Shown: piece by piece, positions 21,421 through 33,171 of the stretch
Numbering within the stretch: position 1 is the first letter of the stretch
How the letters are laid out: every line of letters starts with the position of its first letter
From: Diphasiastrum complanatum
Taxonomy: Eukaryota; Streptophyta; Lycopodiopsida; Lycopodiales; Lycopodiaceae
Reading direction: 5' to 3'
NCBI GenBank assembly: GCA_029204225.1
Contig: CM055095.1
Span: forward strand, 9,640,243 to 9,704,242
Length of the DNA: 64,000 nt
Position numbers and translations under genes: made by a program
The notes under the pieces: generated by a model
Databases searched by the model: none
What the model was told of the DNA's origin: nothing
The model's input: the letters and a program-made list of their open reading frames with translations, nothing else

Positions 21421-22480
21421 TCCTGGAAGCATTCTGCCTTAGGTTGGGTTAGAGTTATTATCAGATCATTCAAAACTGACAAACTTCCAACTCATTATCA
21501 AAGTATAAGGATCACCAAGTGAAGATCCTCTAGATCCTATTGCATGCACCAAAAGGACTACTTTGAGCCAATCCACCTAGCGAATTGTAACATTCTTCTC
21601 CTCTTAAACATGTTTTGTTCTCAAAACAAGCAAGAAGTTTAGAACCAATGTTTTAACTTTCAAACTTACGGAAAAAATCATTATTCTTGGTCTGACCTCA
21701 AATATCAAATAAGTACTTAGAGTTAGAACAATTTCTCAATTGTTTATCTCTGCTCTGAAGAACTACATTAGCTTTCAGAAGTATCTTAAGCGATAAATTA
21801 TCCTATTGGGTCTGAGTCTCTCCAAACCAATAATATCACCTTCATTGCAAATTCAGTTTACATGAATCACTAGGTGAATTATTCATTATTTGAAAGATCA
21901 TATTCATAAGCTAAAAAAATTTCATTTTAATCATAGTCTAAAACTTGTCCACAATTCTTTGTAGATAATAATGCTTGTTGATATGTATATTATTAGAATA
22001 TCCAAATATTCCGAGACACAATAATTCAATCAACCAAAATCCCTAGGAGATTTATTAAGCCTCAAACCATTATATCTCAATCCAAAGCACTGCAACTACT
22101 CTAATAAGTTAAATGTCTCATTTCTAGCATTGCATACAAGAAATCAGTATTCTATATTTGTATCTCAATAGATTTATCTATATTCTATAAATTCGAAAAT
22201 CTATAATGATTCTTGTACACAAGCATTTATAGACTACAATCTGTAGTAGAATACTATCTACTAAAGTAAGCAAATCAACAAAATCAAAAAGTTTGCGGTT
22301 CTTTCATAATTTTACGTAATTGAAATTTTTAAATTTTGTTCAATATGGATCGAAAGCTTTTATGGAGGATGCCAATAAGCAAAAGATTGGAAAATTGGTG
22401 CATAAGCCTCCCACCACCAAATTGGATGCATGATGGCTCAAATCAGAGGAATAACTACTTGTTTTTCAGACCATATGCAA
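21421..22480. other. AT-rich DNA, nothing recognised
   Basis: No coding similarity. The right end is the insertion site of the copia element at 22486. Confidence 0.5.
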
Positions 22481-22485
22481 ATTCA

Positions 22486-23045
22486 TGTCGAAAATCAGTT
22501 CAGTTTGAGCGGAAGCTGGGAGCGAGCTTGGTGCGTGGATCGGAAGCGCCACAATTAGCATCATAATGTTCAAACTGAATTGATTCAACAAAATGCACGT
22601 GAACTATAACAGTAGTAAGACATATAATTGCACTCTGATTAATATCAACAATGAGTACAATGCTTGAAGTAATTACTTCAGGTGATCGTTGTGTGTGATA
22701 ACACTGACAACGGAAATATATCTTGTCAATTGCAATTTCAGTAGTAACTGTATATCAGAAAAAGTTTTCTGATGATTCTAGGATTAGATATACTAAAAAT
22801 ATGTACAACTAATTCGCATTGAATGCTATCTTCTATATTAATTACAACCGCCTTGTAACTGTATATACAAATATAACGTAGGCGGACTGTCAACGCGAAG
22901 TCGTTGGGTCCGACAATATCGAAATTTACAATGGGTCGGATTTTATACAAAGGATCGAAAAATTTACACTGGGTCGAAAAATATACCAAGGGTTCAATTT
23001 TTCGGGGTTGGAAAAATTAGACCCGATAGTTTAGTGAAGAGTCGG
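22486..23045 (-). repeat. 3' LTR, truncated in U3
   Basis: It aligns with 26230-26815 from TGTCGAAAATCAGTT onward (for example GGAAGCTGGGAGCGAGCTTG in both). The left copy lacks a block near GACCCGAT and everything corresponding to 26816-26954. The break falls exactly where RT coding sequence begins, so one deletion removed RNase H and the LTR start. Confidence 0.85.
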
Positions 23046-24044
23046 AATGTACTTCATGACTTTCAAGAGTACTTTCCAATGCATTAGACCCGAATTTGAT
23101 AGGAACTAGCTGAGGCAACTGATTGAGTATCAAGGTCTGGTCGAGTGCAGATCATTGCATACATCAATGAGCCAATGATGGAGTGGAATGGATATTGCTT
23201 TATTTCCTCGTTTTCTACCTCAATTTGAGGAGATTGTTCTTTTGACAACTTGAGTCTAGGGTCGAGTGGAAATAGACTTGGTTTGCAGTTAGCCATTCCA
23301 TACCTTTTCAGCACGACGGTGAGATATCTTTGTTGGCTGATAAAAATCAATCTGCTGGGTCGAATTCGAAATTTTTTTATTCGGAGACAATAGTGAGCTG
23401 GACCCATATTAGTCATTTTGTACTCCTTGGCCAGCATGCATTTGGTGTCCTTCATCATAATCAGATCGTTACTGAATAATAGAGTATTATCAACATAGAG
23501 AGTGATGATGATGAAGAAATCTGATACAGATTTGAAGTAGACATTTGAATCTGCTGAGTTTGGAATAAAACTATTCTCAATAAGAAATACATTTATTTTC
23601 TAGAACCAGGCTCTGGGTGACTGTTTCAGCCCATAGAGTGTCTTGTGAAGTTTGCATACAAGGTGTTGCTTACCCCTCTATTCGTATCCTTCTGGTTGTG
23701 ACATAAAATTTTTCTCTTCAATGGTCCCGTTGACGAAAGCGGACTAGTATCGATTTAGCCTGCCTTCAGCATCATACTTTGCCTTGAATATCCATTTCAT
23801 GAAATCGAATTTCTATTCTTTGGCAGCTCAGTGACTGTCCACGATTGATTTTCCATAAGAGAATCCAATTCTGTGTCCATTGTTGCTTTCCAACGTTCAA
23901 CATCGGGTGTAGACATTGCCTCTGAAGCTGTATTTGGTTCTTGCACAAAGTAACAGGTTGCATCATCCATAAATTTGGATGGAGGCTGTCTGGGTCGATT
24001 TGACCTTCTTGGCTGGATTTATTCCCTCTGCTGATCAGACTCAT
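23046..24044 (-). pseudogene. copia reverse transcriptase, broken, YVDN active site
   Basis: Readable pieces include the RT start (VERWKATMDTELDSLMENQS-like, frame-shifted), the active-site region TLYVDNTLLFSNDL (codons at about 23486-23497), DTKCMLAKEYKMTNMGPAHY and IIGSLMYAMICTRPDL. The catalytic YVDD box reads YVDN: the second Asp codon GAT appears as AAT. After TRPDL the frame changes and HWKVLLKVMKYIP follows up to the deletion junction at about 23046. Confidence 0.85.
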
Positions 24045-24099
24045 TTTCAGAGTTAGTATCGATCTCTTGGTTTTCGACCCTAGGGTCTAAATGTGACTG

Positions 24100-24904
24100 T
24101 CCTCTAAAAAAATGACATCTCTGCTTTTGAATGTCTTCTTTGTGTCCAGATTGTAGAGCTATGCCTTGTGATTTGGAGAATAGCCAATAAAAATCGATTT
24201 TTCGCTTGTGATGTCCAGCTTCTTCCTGAGATCTTCAAGGATCTGAGCATAGGCAATCCAAACACTCTAATATTTTTGAGTGATGGTTTTGATCCTGTCC
24301 ACACCTCATAAGGTGTCTTGTCATTCAGGGCTTTGGTGATGGATCAATTTTATAAGTAGGCTACTTTATTAACAACTTCTGTCCAAAATTCCTTTGGAAG
24401 AGAGGCATGGGCCAGCATACTCTTGTCACTTTCAACAAGTGTCTGATTCTTCCTCTCAACTACACCATTGGACTGTGGTGAGTAGCTTGTTGTAGATTGT
24501 TGGTGTATTCCGTTTGTCTTGCAGAATTATTTAAATTTTGTGGAGATAAATTCTCCCCCTCCATCTGAGTGTAGTACTTTGATCTTCCTTTGAGTTTGAT
24601 TTTCTGCAGACGCCTTGAGTATCTTGAAGAATTTAAATGCCTCTAATTTGTTCTTTAAGAAGTAAATAACAGTCCATCATCGTGAGAAGTCATCGATGAA
24701 GGTAAAAAAATATAGTGTTCCCCTTGTGGTAGCGGCTTGCATCGGGCCACAAATGTCACTGATTACAAGGTCCAGCAAATTTCTAGAAGTGTGAAATAAG
24801 TTAGAAATGAATGGACTTCTAGCATGCTTGCTGATAATACAACTTTCGCATGGAGAACTTGATCTGCTGATTTGAGGTGGATCTTGTAAACTTTGTTTTG
24901 ACAT
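24100..24904 (-). pseudogene. copia GAG-pre-integrase and integrase, broken
   Basis: CESCIISKHARSPF (zinc-binding end), LLDLVISDICGPMQ and LYFFTFIDDFSR mark the integrase start. HSDGGGEF (about 24550-24585) and NGVVERKNQTLV (about 24440-24475) supply the second Asp and the Glu, so the D,D,E residues are visible, but frameshifts and stops separate them. The downstream KPSLKNIRVFG segment ends near 24104. Confidence 0.8.
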
Positions 24905-25559
24905 TTGTTAAATACTATTGAATATGAGATGCCATAGCATATCAGTTGATTCAGATGTAGTGGTGTAAAGAGCTTGACTATTAGAAGAGTAGCAGTGGCT
25001 GAGCTTGTATGAATTGCCACTTCTTCTTCCGAAAGCTAGAGCTTTCCGGGACTTGTCAAAGATTGTGCAGTCATTTGTGTCAAATTCGACCCTCCGATCT
25101 GAATCAATGATTATGCTAACTGAGAGTAGATTCTTGGTCAGATTTGGAACGTGGAGAACGTTGGCTTGTTGATTTCACCCTTCTGAAATTCGACGGTGAC
25201 TGTTCTTTCATCCTGGATTGTGTGAGATGAGTTGTTTCCTAGTTGCACAACTCGAGAGTGGGTGTATAATTCGTAGTTCTTGAATTAGTCTTTGTGGTGA
25301 GTTATTTGTTGTGTTGCTCTAGAGTCAAGATACCAAGACTCGATATCTGCTGTTCTCCAACCTTGATCATAAAAGCTGCTTCATCTTCCTCTTGCTGCTG
25401 GGTTGAAAAACTGGTTGAAGCACTATGTGCTTATTGTTGGTACTGCTTCTTTTTTATTATTATTATATTTCAAAGTTCTCCAATCCTTGATTTCATGTCC
25501 AGTTTTCTTGTAGTATCTGCAAAGTAGTTTCTACTTTGGTTGAAAGGATGAAGAATTCG

Positions 25560-26122
25560 AATTCGACCTTGAGACAAAATTCGACCTAGAGCCAAAATCT
25601 GACCTTGAGCCAAAATCAAACCTTGGCTGCATATTGCTCTTGTTTTTGGATCTGAACTTTTGATTTTTTGAATATAGTGCTTGTGGATCCGATCCTGAGC
25701 CTGAGGAGGAAGCTGATCTTTTGATTTCTTCTTGTAGAAGTACTGAAATTACTCTTGAACAAGGAGAAATATTTCTTCCTCAAATGGAGTTTGGAGGTGA
25801 GGTCCCTGATATCGTAGAGGGTTGCTAGGATGTCACATGCATTCTTAGTAGTCTGAGCAGCGCTTATGTGACTGATTTGGTTGTCTTTTATGTTGAGAGT
25901 GATCATGGCAAAAGCTTTGCCATCTTTCAGTTTTCACTTGCTGATAGTAGCTGCCTCACCCTTTGGCTTGAGTTCTGTGCCGTCAACAACGTCCCACAGT
26001 TCCTTGGCTAATAGCATGACCTTCATTTTGACTTCCAGAGATGATAGTTCCCTCCATCGAGCCTTTCGATTAGAGAAGACGGATCCATTCTGGCTGAGCG
26101 AGGTCGTTGGTAGTAACAACAA
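25560..26122 (-). pseudogene. copia gag remnant
   Basis: MKVMLLAKELWDVVDGTELK (25934-26122 frame) and ITLNIKDNQISHISAAQTTK, CDILATLYDIRDLTSKLHLR (25616-25906 frame) correspond to the copia gag at 2325-2795. A frame change separates the two halves, and the expected zinc knuckle region (about 25500) is degraded. Confidence 0.8.
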
Positions 26123-26217
26123 TTTCAGAATACTGTTGGCTGTGCGCTTGCTAGTTCGTTGTCTTGATAGAAATAAGACTAATAATCTGCAATGAGAAAT
26201 AGATTACTTGGATGCCC

Positions 26218-26229
26218 GCTCTGATACCA
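26218..26229 (-). other. Primer-binding site, initiator tRNA-Met
   Basis: The minus strand reads TGGTATCAGAGC and abuts the 5' LTR at 26230. Confidence 0.9.
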
Positions 26230-26954
26230 TGTCAGAAATCAGTTGAGTTTGAGCGGAAGCTGGGAGCGAGCTTGGTGCATGGATCAGAAGCGCCACAATT
26301 AGCAAAGAATGTTCAAACTGAATTGATTTAGCAAATGCAAGTGAATTATAACAGTAGTTAATTGAACTCTGATTAATATCAACAACAAGTACAATGCTTG
26401 AAGTAATTACTTCAACTGATCGTTGTGTGGGATAACATTGGCAACGACAATATATCTTGTCAATTACAATTTTAGTAGTAATTGTATATCAGAAGAAGTT
26501 TTCTGATGAAGATTCTAGGATTAGATATACTGAAAATATCTACAACTAACTTGCATTGAATGTTATCTTCTATATTAACCGCCTTGTAACTGTAAACACA
26601 TGTATAACGTAGGCGGGTTGTCAACGCGAAGTCGTTGGGTCGGATTTCTGACCGACAATATCGAAATTTACAATGGGTCGGATTTTAGACAAAGGATCGA
26701 AAAATTTACACTAAGTCGAAAAATATTCTGAGGGTCGAATTCTCTGGGGTCGGAAAAATTAGACCCGATCCATGGTCGAACACGCCCGAATAATTTAGTG
26801 AAGGGTCGAAAAAATCCGAATTGATTCGACTCGACCCGACCCGACCCGACCCGACCAAAGGTCCGACCCAAGGTCGGAAAAATCTCTGTTTTTGAATGGC
26901 TTTTCAAGATGCTCATTAATAAATGGATTTGAGACCGAGCATTGAAATCCAACA
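26230..26954 (-). repeat. 5' LTR of the copia element (725 bp)
   Basis: On the minus strand it runs TGTTGGATTTC...TTTCTGACA. Its U3 holds a (CGACC)n pentanucleotide run (about 26830-26855), absent from the truncated 3' LTR. Confidence 0.85.
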
Positions 26955-26959
26955 ATTCA

Positions 26960-28000
26960 GACATTTGAGATCCACTACAAGGAGTTATTCATGCTAAAAA
27001 AATCATCAAAAATACACTATTTTTTGAAGTTTTGAGCCTTCTAATAGTGACCGGTCTAACCAATTTTTTTCAAAACCTCTGGATAGATTCAATACACCTC
27101 TGATAACGTGCATGCAAAGTTTCATACCAAGGTATTTAGAGAAACTTCCAAAATAGTGAAAAAAACCATGTTTTTTTTTTACCATTTTCCAACTTTTTGG
27201 CATGATCTTGTGGATCTATTCCACGTGCGAGTAAAATCTGACCTGATATACTATAATTTTGCAACATGCAATCTATCAAGTTTTCTGATTAGAATTGATA
27301 TGTCACGTGTTGCATGTAATTAGACCATGAGCTTACTAATGAATTGCCAAGTATGGCCATGGAGCTAAATTAGACTAGAGTTAGTCATTAGAACAGTTAA
27401 TAAAGTGGCTCAAACAGCCTCACTATATTTGTGGATAACGGACTTGTAATAATGGTTGTAAGGCCCAAATTAGCCAAATAAAGTCCCAAACTTATAGTAT
27501 CACCATTATAAATAGCTGAGGTCGTGCTAAATTTGGAGGCTATTGTTCATTTTGTAAATTTGAGTTTTAAGAGATCTTGAAGCTTCTCTTTGAGAGCTTT
27601 CTTGATGGAAAAAAGTGGTTCACGTGCCTACAATCATATGAGAGTTATGATAATGCTCTAGAATCAGGCCCCTATCCTTTGAATGATTTCCATTCATTAA
27701 TAATGGAATCTTACTTTGCCTAATTTGGTGAAGTTTTGCTACATTTATTTAGTTTTTTTTTTATTTTTGGCTTATTTTCTTGATTTCTTGTACTCCTAGC
27801 TTGAATATGAGCCAATTTGCAGTCATTTTGGTTGAAAATTGCGGGAGATATGGCAATTCTTTTGAAGGAGGTCTAAAACTAGTTTTTGGTAAAAAATTGG
27901 GAGAGAAGCATTTCATCTTTTCATTTCTGAAACTTTGCTTCTTTGTTAATTTTTTCTCAATTTCTTCATTTTGAAGTTTTCGCCTGATTCATTAAAAAAA
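26960..28000 (+). other. LTR-like promoter sequence, element unknown
   Basis: TATAAATAG at 27507-27515 is a good TATA box, followed by a leader-like stretch with no long frame. This resembles the U3-R of an LTR, but no second copy or element ends are visible, so this is inference. Confidence 0.35.
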
Positions 28001-28099
28001 AATTCGACCTATACCCTACTCTAAACCTACCCCAGCCCTAACCCTAACTACCATTTAACAAAAAATTAAAAACAAACCTACCACGCCTTTGGTGCCCTT

Positions 28100-28500
28100 C
28101 TCTCTACGTCGACTAGTCGAGCCTTCCTTTCGGTCCACTCTCATCCGAGTCTCGACCGGACCAAATATATATATGCTGACCGAATACCTCTGTGGTATCT
28201 TGCCCATTTCGGTCCCTTCTCAACCGAGTTTTGACCGGAAGAAAAGTCTCTGAGTCTCGACCGGACCAAATGTACGTTGATCGAATACCTCTGTGGTATC
28301 TCGACCGGGTCTCTCCGTGATATCTCGACTGAGTCCCTTTCTGGTATTTCGACCTACCGAGCCAGTTTCTCTGGTCATCTTCACGTGACCCCGCCCGTAA
28401 TTGATGTTTGGGCTTGTAGCGGACAGGTGTCCTATTTTGATAGGCTCTGAACACAGACGTTCAGAGCCATAGCGCTTTGTTGAAGGGCCAGAAGGGCCAA
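28100..28500. repeat. Short imperfect tandem units (CTCGACCGGACCAAAT type)
   Basis: GACCGGACCAAAT...CGAATACCTCTGTGGTATC occurs at about 28150-28200 and 28260-28302, followed by further CTCGACCG/GGTATCTCGAC variants to about 28350. The minus-strand 114-codon frame over this block is a product of the repeats. Confidence 0.7.
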
Positions 28501-28553
28501 AACTTCAATTACGCCCGGTAGCGGGCCATGAGTAGGCCTGCTACACTCTGTAA

Positions 28554-28607
28554 AGGCAGCCTTCAACGCACCTCGCCGCAGGGCAGCTCGGTGCGTGAAG
28601 GCTGCCT
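28554..28607. repeat. Foldback: near-perfect 19/18-bp stem, 17-nt loop
   Basis: AGGCAGCCTTCAACGCACC (28554-28572) pairs with GGTGCGTGAAGGCTGCCT (28590-28607) apart from one bulged base. The stem is GC-rich and flanked by direct copies of GGTAGCGGGCC (28518 and 28618). It could form an RNA hairpin, but no promoter or processing evidence exists. Confidence 0.75.
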
Positions 28608-28609
28608 GC

Positions 28610-29540
28610 TACACACGGTAGCGGGCCTGCTCACACCCACTACCTAGTCTGTGGTGCCTTTCCTCAGCTCTCGATCGAGCCCGTTTATCTCCTTCATACC
28701 TCGACCGAGCCCGTTAATTCTTTATTTCCCAGCCGGGGGCATTCGCTCCATCCAATGTCAGGTCGACTAATTAATTGACTCCCTTTTTCGGGCCCTCGTA
28801 AACAATCGTTAATCCGGGACCCTTTCCCCTTCTCCCTTGTCATTCCGCTCATAATAGTCCACGATGACTCATCAGAATATTCTTAGAAGATTCTTTGGAA
28901 TATTTCTAGAATATACTTTACTCTCTCTCTTCCCTTGTGCTCAAAAAATAATTTACCATAAATTTTCCTACGTTTTCATGGTTCTTACTTATTTGTTACG
29001 AGCACATCAATGTTCATGGAATCCAATTCTTATTAAATCCAATTTGTAATTTTTTTTTAAAAGCCCTTTTTTCCTAAGTTCATAGTTTTATATTTCTAAC
29101 CTCCATATCTTCCCTGTTTCAAGTCGGATTTTTGTACAGTCAAAAGCAAAAGTGATCAGATCGCGGAGCTTAACGCTTTGCAACCAACTGTACCTTCATA
29201 ATCATTATTTAATTTTTAATTTTTATTCTTGTCCTCTCTTAAGTACATTTACGTTTTTATATTTAAATTTTTTGAATTACCATATCTCATCCATTTGAGC
29301 TCAGATTTCAGTGTCGTGAAAAGCAAACTTCATCAGCTTAACAAGATTGACATTGTAGAAGTCTTTTTGTACCAAAAAACTGACCCCCTTCAAAAGCTCT
29401 TTGTTTTTGTTCTAATTGATGACCCATGCCTATTGTCATTGCTTGACTGTACCTTGCTAAATCTTGTTTCCATACCGTTTCAAGTTTGTTCCAAGTTTGC
29501 AATCCATAATTACAAATTCAATTATTCCATATCGATTTCA
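28610..29540. other. Leader-like region upstream of the acidic frame
   Basis: No gene is recognised. The sequence becomes AT-rich after 28860. Two similar phrases (GTCAAAAGCAAAAGTGATCAGA near 29140 and GTGAAAAGCAAACTTCATCAG near 29320, each followed by CTTAAC) suggest a degraded internal duplication. Confidence 0.35.
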
Positions 29541-30510
29541 ATGGATTGGGATTATGAACAAGAGGATGACAATCAGTCATACTGTGATGAAAATTATGAC
29601 AATGATGTGGAGGAATATTGGGATCAAGGTGACAATTTACAATGAAGATTATGACCAAGGTGATGACATCGCTGATGACAATCAGTATCAAGACCAGAAT
29701 GACGATTTTACCAATGATTATCAGTATCAGGAATACAACGACACCTTTGAACTTGACCATTACACTAAAGATTATAACAATGATCAACAAAACGAAGAAC
29801 AACAAGAACCAATCATTAAAGATGGCTCTACAAATGAAGCAGTTGAACCATTTGATGGCCAGGATGAACTACAGTTCAATGATGGTAATTGTCAAGGTCA
29901 AAATCAATTCCAATTCACTATTGAGGATCAATTTGAAGCGACAGACTTGGATGAGCAACAATAGGTGCAAAGTCAAACAGAAGATCACTACGAGCCCATG
30001 GATCAATTCTATGATCTTGAAGAACTCAAAAGACGACATCACCATGGTGCAAAACAACATTTTGATCATAATGAAGATGATAATGTTGATTATGAGGCCT
30101 ATGAAGATGCCTATGAGAGTGAAGGAATCGACAGAAATGAAGGATGTTCTCTTTATGCCACTACCGGTATGATTGGTCCCTCCCTGATGGGTACATCAGT
30201 TCTTGACGCAAATGAATTTAAAGAGGGAAGGAATATTATTGTGGCAAGTGGAGGGACAATTTCCAGTCCCTATGTTAATTTTGAAGGAAGTTTAACGTCA
30301 TCAACTCAACAAGAGTGGGTCAGCATTTGCGGAAGATCAAATGATATTGTAGGCCCTACTATGAGTGAGAAGAACATGGGAACAGAAAAAAGATTATGTA
30401 AACTTATCGAGCAATGTGCACAATCAGCGCGACGTCATCATGACCAGATGGCGATATCAGCGCGACAGCACCATGACCAGCTGGCGATATTGATAGCAAA
30501 AATTGTAAGT
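29541..30510 (+). pseudogene. Asp/Gln/Asn/Tyr-rich protein of unknown family
   Basis: Starting at ATG 29541 (MDWDYEQEDDNQSYCDENYD), a frame change near 29635 and an amber TAG at 29962-29964 (after EQQ, probably from CAG) interrupt an otherwise continuous frame. Residues are dominated by D, E, N, Q and Y in short QYQ/DYN-type repeats, a low-complexity, intrinsically disordered composition. The C-terminal part is more ordered and contains an 11-residue tandem repeat (SARRHHDQMAI, SARQHHDQLAI). A GTAAGT donor follows AKI near 30510. It could be a retroelement accessory frame or a broken host gene; I do not recognise it. Confidence 0.5.
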
Positions 30511-30556
30511 CTATGCTTGCTACCTGGTCAATATAAATGTCAATCCCTACTTTGGC

Positions 30557-30880
30557 ATGAAAGTTGATGACTTCACAATGACGCCTCCTATAATTCAAGA
30601 GCAAACTTCCAAGCCAAAATCAGATAATGCTCGAGATGTATTGAGTAAACAAGATCATGAATCTTTTGATGGAGCTGATGGTTTTGAGGAAGAAAACAAA
30701 ATACTTAATATCGATCTATCTTCCATGGAGACAAAACATTATCAACAAAGCACCAATGGACAAGTGGATGAAGACCATCTTGAGAATCCAGATCAAGTCT
30801 TGTCCGATAGTTGTAACGATCAGGTCGAAGGTCAAAATGAGGAGGTATATTATGAGCCAAGCGAAGTTCTACAATTGTAG
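30557..30880 (+). other. Possible downstream exon of the acidic frame
   Basis: An open frame in a different phase with similar composition (QDHESFDGADGFEEENKILN, DQVEGQNEEVYYEPSEVLQL). It lies 45 bp after the GTAAGT donor-like site, so a short intron or a frameshift would join it to the previous block. It stops with TAG at 30878-30880. Unknown function. Confidence 0.4.
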
Positions 30881-33052
30881 TTACATTCTACTCCACAAAT
30901 CAATGGTTACGACCATATTACTGCATTAGAGAAACTTAGAGCCCGAAGAGGGCCTTTGAAAAAGATGCTTTTTTATATTTTTTTTCTTATTTTTGTTGCC
31001 ATGTGGACCAATTGAAACCTTGAAATCGGGGTTCTACGTAACGTAGAATTTTTCAAATATAAATAAAATAAAAACTTTTAAAATATATTGTTGTTTCGTC
31101 GGGCAGCATGCAGAAATGCTATTGGTTGATGAGGCCTGCCCTTCTAGCTCATCACTGCTCGAAGAGACCCAAAAATATTGAAAATGAATATGACAGATGG
31201 TTGAGATGAGAGAAAATCGATGTACCATTAATGTACATGCATTGTCAAATCATGGTTAACAGGATTAACCATAGTTAATTCGTGGCGCCAAATAGATTAG
31301 TGTTTCAAGTTTATGTTAACACATTTTCTCAGATTCATGGCTTTTTATCTACGCAAATTTTCAGATTCATAGTTCATTGTTTCAAATTTTTGCATGCACA
31401 TTACGAATGGCGCCATCAAGGAAGCCGTGCTCCTCAATCGACTCTGTGCTTCTATTCAACGAGACAGATGATAATGGATTATGGTTGCCAAAAAAATATT
31501 CAAAAAACTCTTGGGTTTTGATGCATCCATCATCAAGAGGAGCATTTCGAAAAAGCAAAAGGTCAAAACTATCATTTTGATCTTATTGGAAGGCCAAAAT
31601 TTTGGATTTCAGAACATCATCAAGAGGAAAATCTATTTATGAAATTCTAGTCCAACATGTATATATTCATTCAGAGATAAATGTGCAAGGATTCAACCAT
31701 CAGGATCACAAAAAAAGCAACTATGAGTATTGATATTTCTGATACTTAGATTTTTGTCATTCATAAATATCTAATAGTAAACTTGCCAATCTGATCATTT
31801 TTCTCTTGCAGATTTATATCCATCCAACATAAAGGAATGGGAGCCGAGTGGATCTTTAGCAGGTGTGTTAGATGTTATTCACACTGATATTGGACAACTG
31901 CAATATCGAGATAGAACTGCAAAAGATCTAGCTGAAAGTGGGATCTTTTTTTATGAATCAATGTACATTCCTGATACAAAAGAAAATTTTGGATAAATAG
32001 TACCATTTCCATTGTCTAGTTTTGAAAGTGATGAATGGATTGCACCAAATGCTACAGTTTCAGAATCATTTTGTTGCAAGATATATAATGATGTAAAAAA
32101 TTCATTAAAAATGAGCACGAGATAAAAAAATAGTCAGATTGAATTGGTTTATTTCCTTGAATATGTTTGTGGATTTTTTTTCAAGTGTCAATGTACAAAA
32201 AACCCCAACGATGTTTGTATGCAAAAATCTATCAGATAGTTTATTATCTAAACTTATGGATGAAGGCTGGGACAAAAGATCAGATGGAGAAATAGAATGC
32301 AAAATTAAAATGTCTTCCATGTTCTTCTGTTATCAAATTGAATAACAAATGTTGAGCTTATGCTTCCATTATCAAAGATGGAAAAATAAATAAAGGTAAA
32401 TGGGTGCCACTCGATAAAGACTTGGAAGCCAGTGGACATTCAAAATGAAAAAATATTGAAATTATATACAAGGTTTTGACATATTGAGGTGGAAGAAAAT
32501 TGGAGTCTAAATTACATCAGGCGGGAATTATTGCTCCTACAAGATGTACTTTCAGACTTCAGATTCATTTTCAATGGTAAACTCGTAATACAGATCGGTC
32601 GAAAGGAGCTCTAGAGATTATTAGTTCAGTTGATCTCTGGAGTTTTCTAATCTCCCTCAACCAGACCTGTTTCCTACCACGTCTAGCATGGAATGACTGT
32701 ATAGTGATATGGCACGGGCAGTTAGAAGAAGAAAATTAACAAAAAAAAGTTTGAACAAAAACAAAGGGGATGAAAACAAAAAAAATTTGAGATAACAGGA
32801 CGCTTGAGATCAATACCAGAACTGAATATCGGTTTCGAGTGCAAGATATACACAAAATATTTTAAGAAACGAGATGCGCGTTCGAAAGCGATATCGGACT
32901 AACAACGGTATCAGTCTTCAACGCATTGTGAGAAGGCGGACAATTAAACAGTGTAAGAGCGTGCTTGAGAGTGATATTGGGAGCGAAAACCGAAAATTCT
33001 GCGAAAAAAAATGAAAATTCCAAAGACTTATATATACAAAATTTTTGCATGT
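30881..33052. other. Decayed coding-like DNA of unknown identity
   Basis: Plus-strand pieces without family assignment: LPKKYSKNSWVLMHPSSRGA (about 31490) and LAGVLDVIHTDIGQLQYRDR followed by AESGIFFYESMYIPDTKENF (about 31860-31995). Stops and shifts follow to 32560. The composition suggests an old coding region, perhaps of the same element as the acidic frame. Confidence 0.3.
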
Positions 33053-33171
33053 TGTTGGAAGTATTTCTAGTGAGTGCGGTGGCTAGATCTACTTACGGGT
33101 GTAGTATAGGGATGTAGAGATTCGTCCACTTTTTAAGTTTCTACAAAAGCTTCAACATAAATATGAAGGAA
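33053..33171 (-). repeat. 3' LTR remnant of the family B gypsy element
   Basis: TGTTGGAAGTATTTCTAG at 33053 onward matches 36355 onward to AAGGAATGAGAG, where homology stops at the gag frame. The U3 and start of R are missing. Confidence 0.85.

Larger units (their letters stand above)
22486..26954 (-). mobile_element. Complete-ended Ty1/copia retrotransposon, internally deleted
   Basis: Both outer ends are TG/CA and the flanks carry a 5-bp duplication, ATTCA (22481-22485 and 26955-26959). Order on the minus strand: 5' LTR (26230-26954), primer site (26218-26229), gag (about 26120-25620), GAG-pre-integrase and integrase (about 24900-24100), RT (about 24040-23046), then a shortened 3' LTR (22486-23045). 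RNase H and the first about 140 bp of the 3' LTR are deleted. Frames are broken throughout pol. Confidence 0.9.

Noticed and set aside
28015-28055. Interstitial telomere repeat (CCCTAACCCTAACTACC-like)
   Set aside because: Only about two telomere-type units occur within a degenerate CCTA-rich stretch; too short to support.
29130-29200. 5S rRNA-like phrase near GATCGCGGAGCTTAACGC
   Set aside because: The similarity covers under 20 bases and no flanking 5S structure or internal promoter boxes are present.
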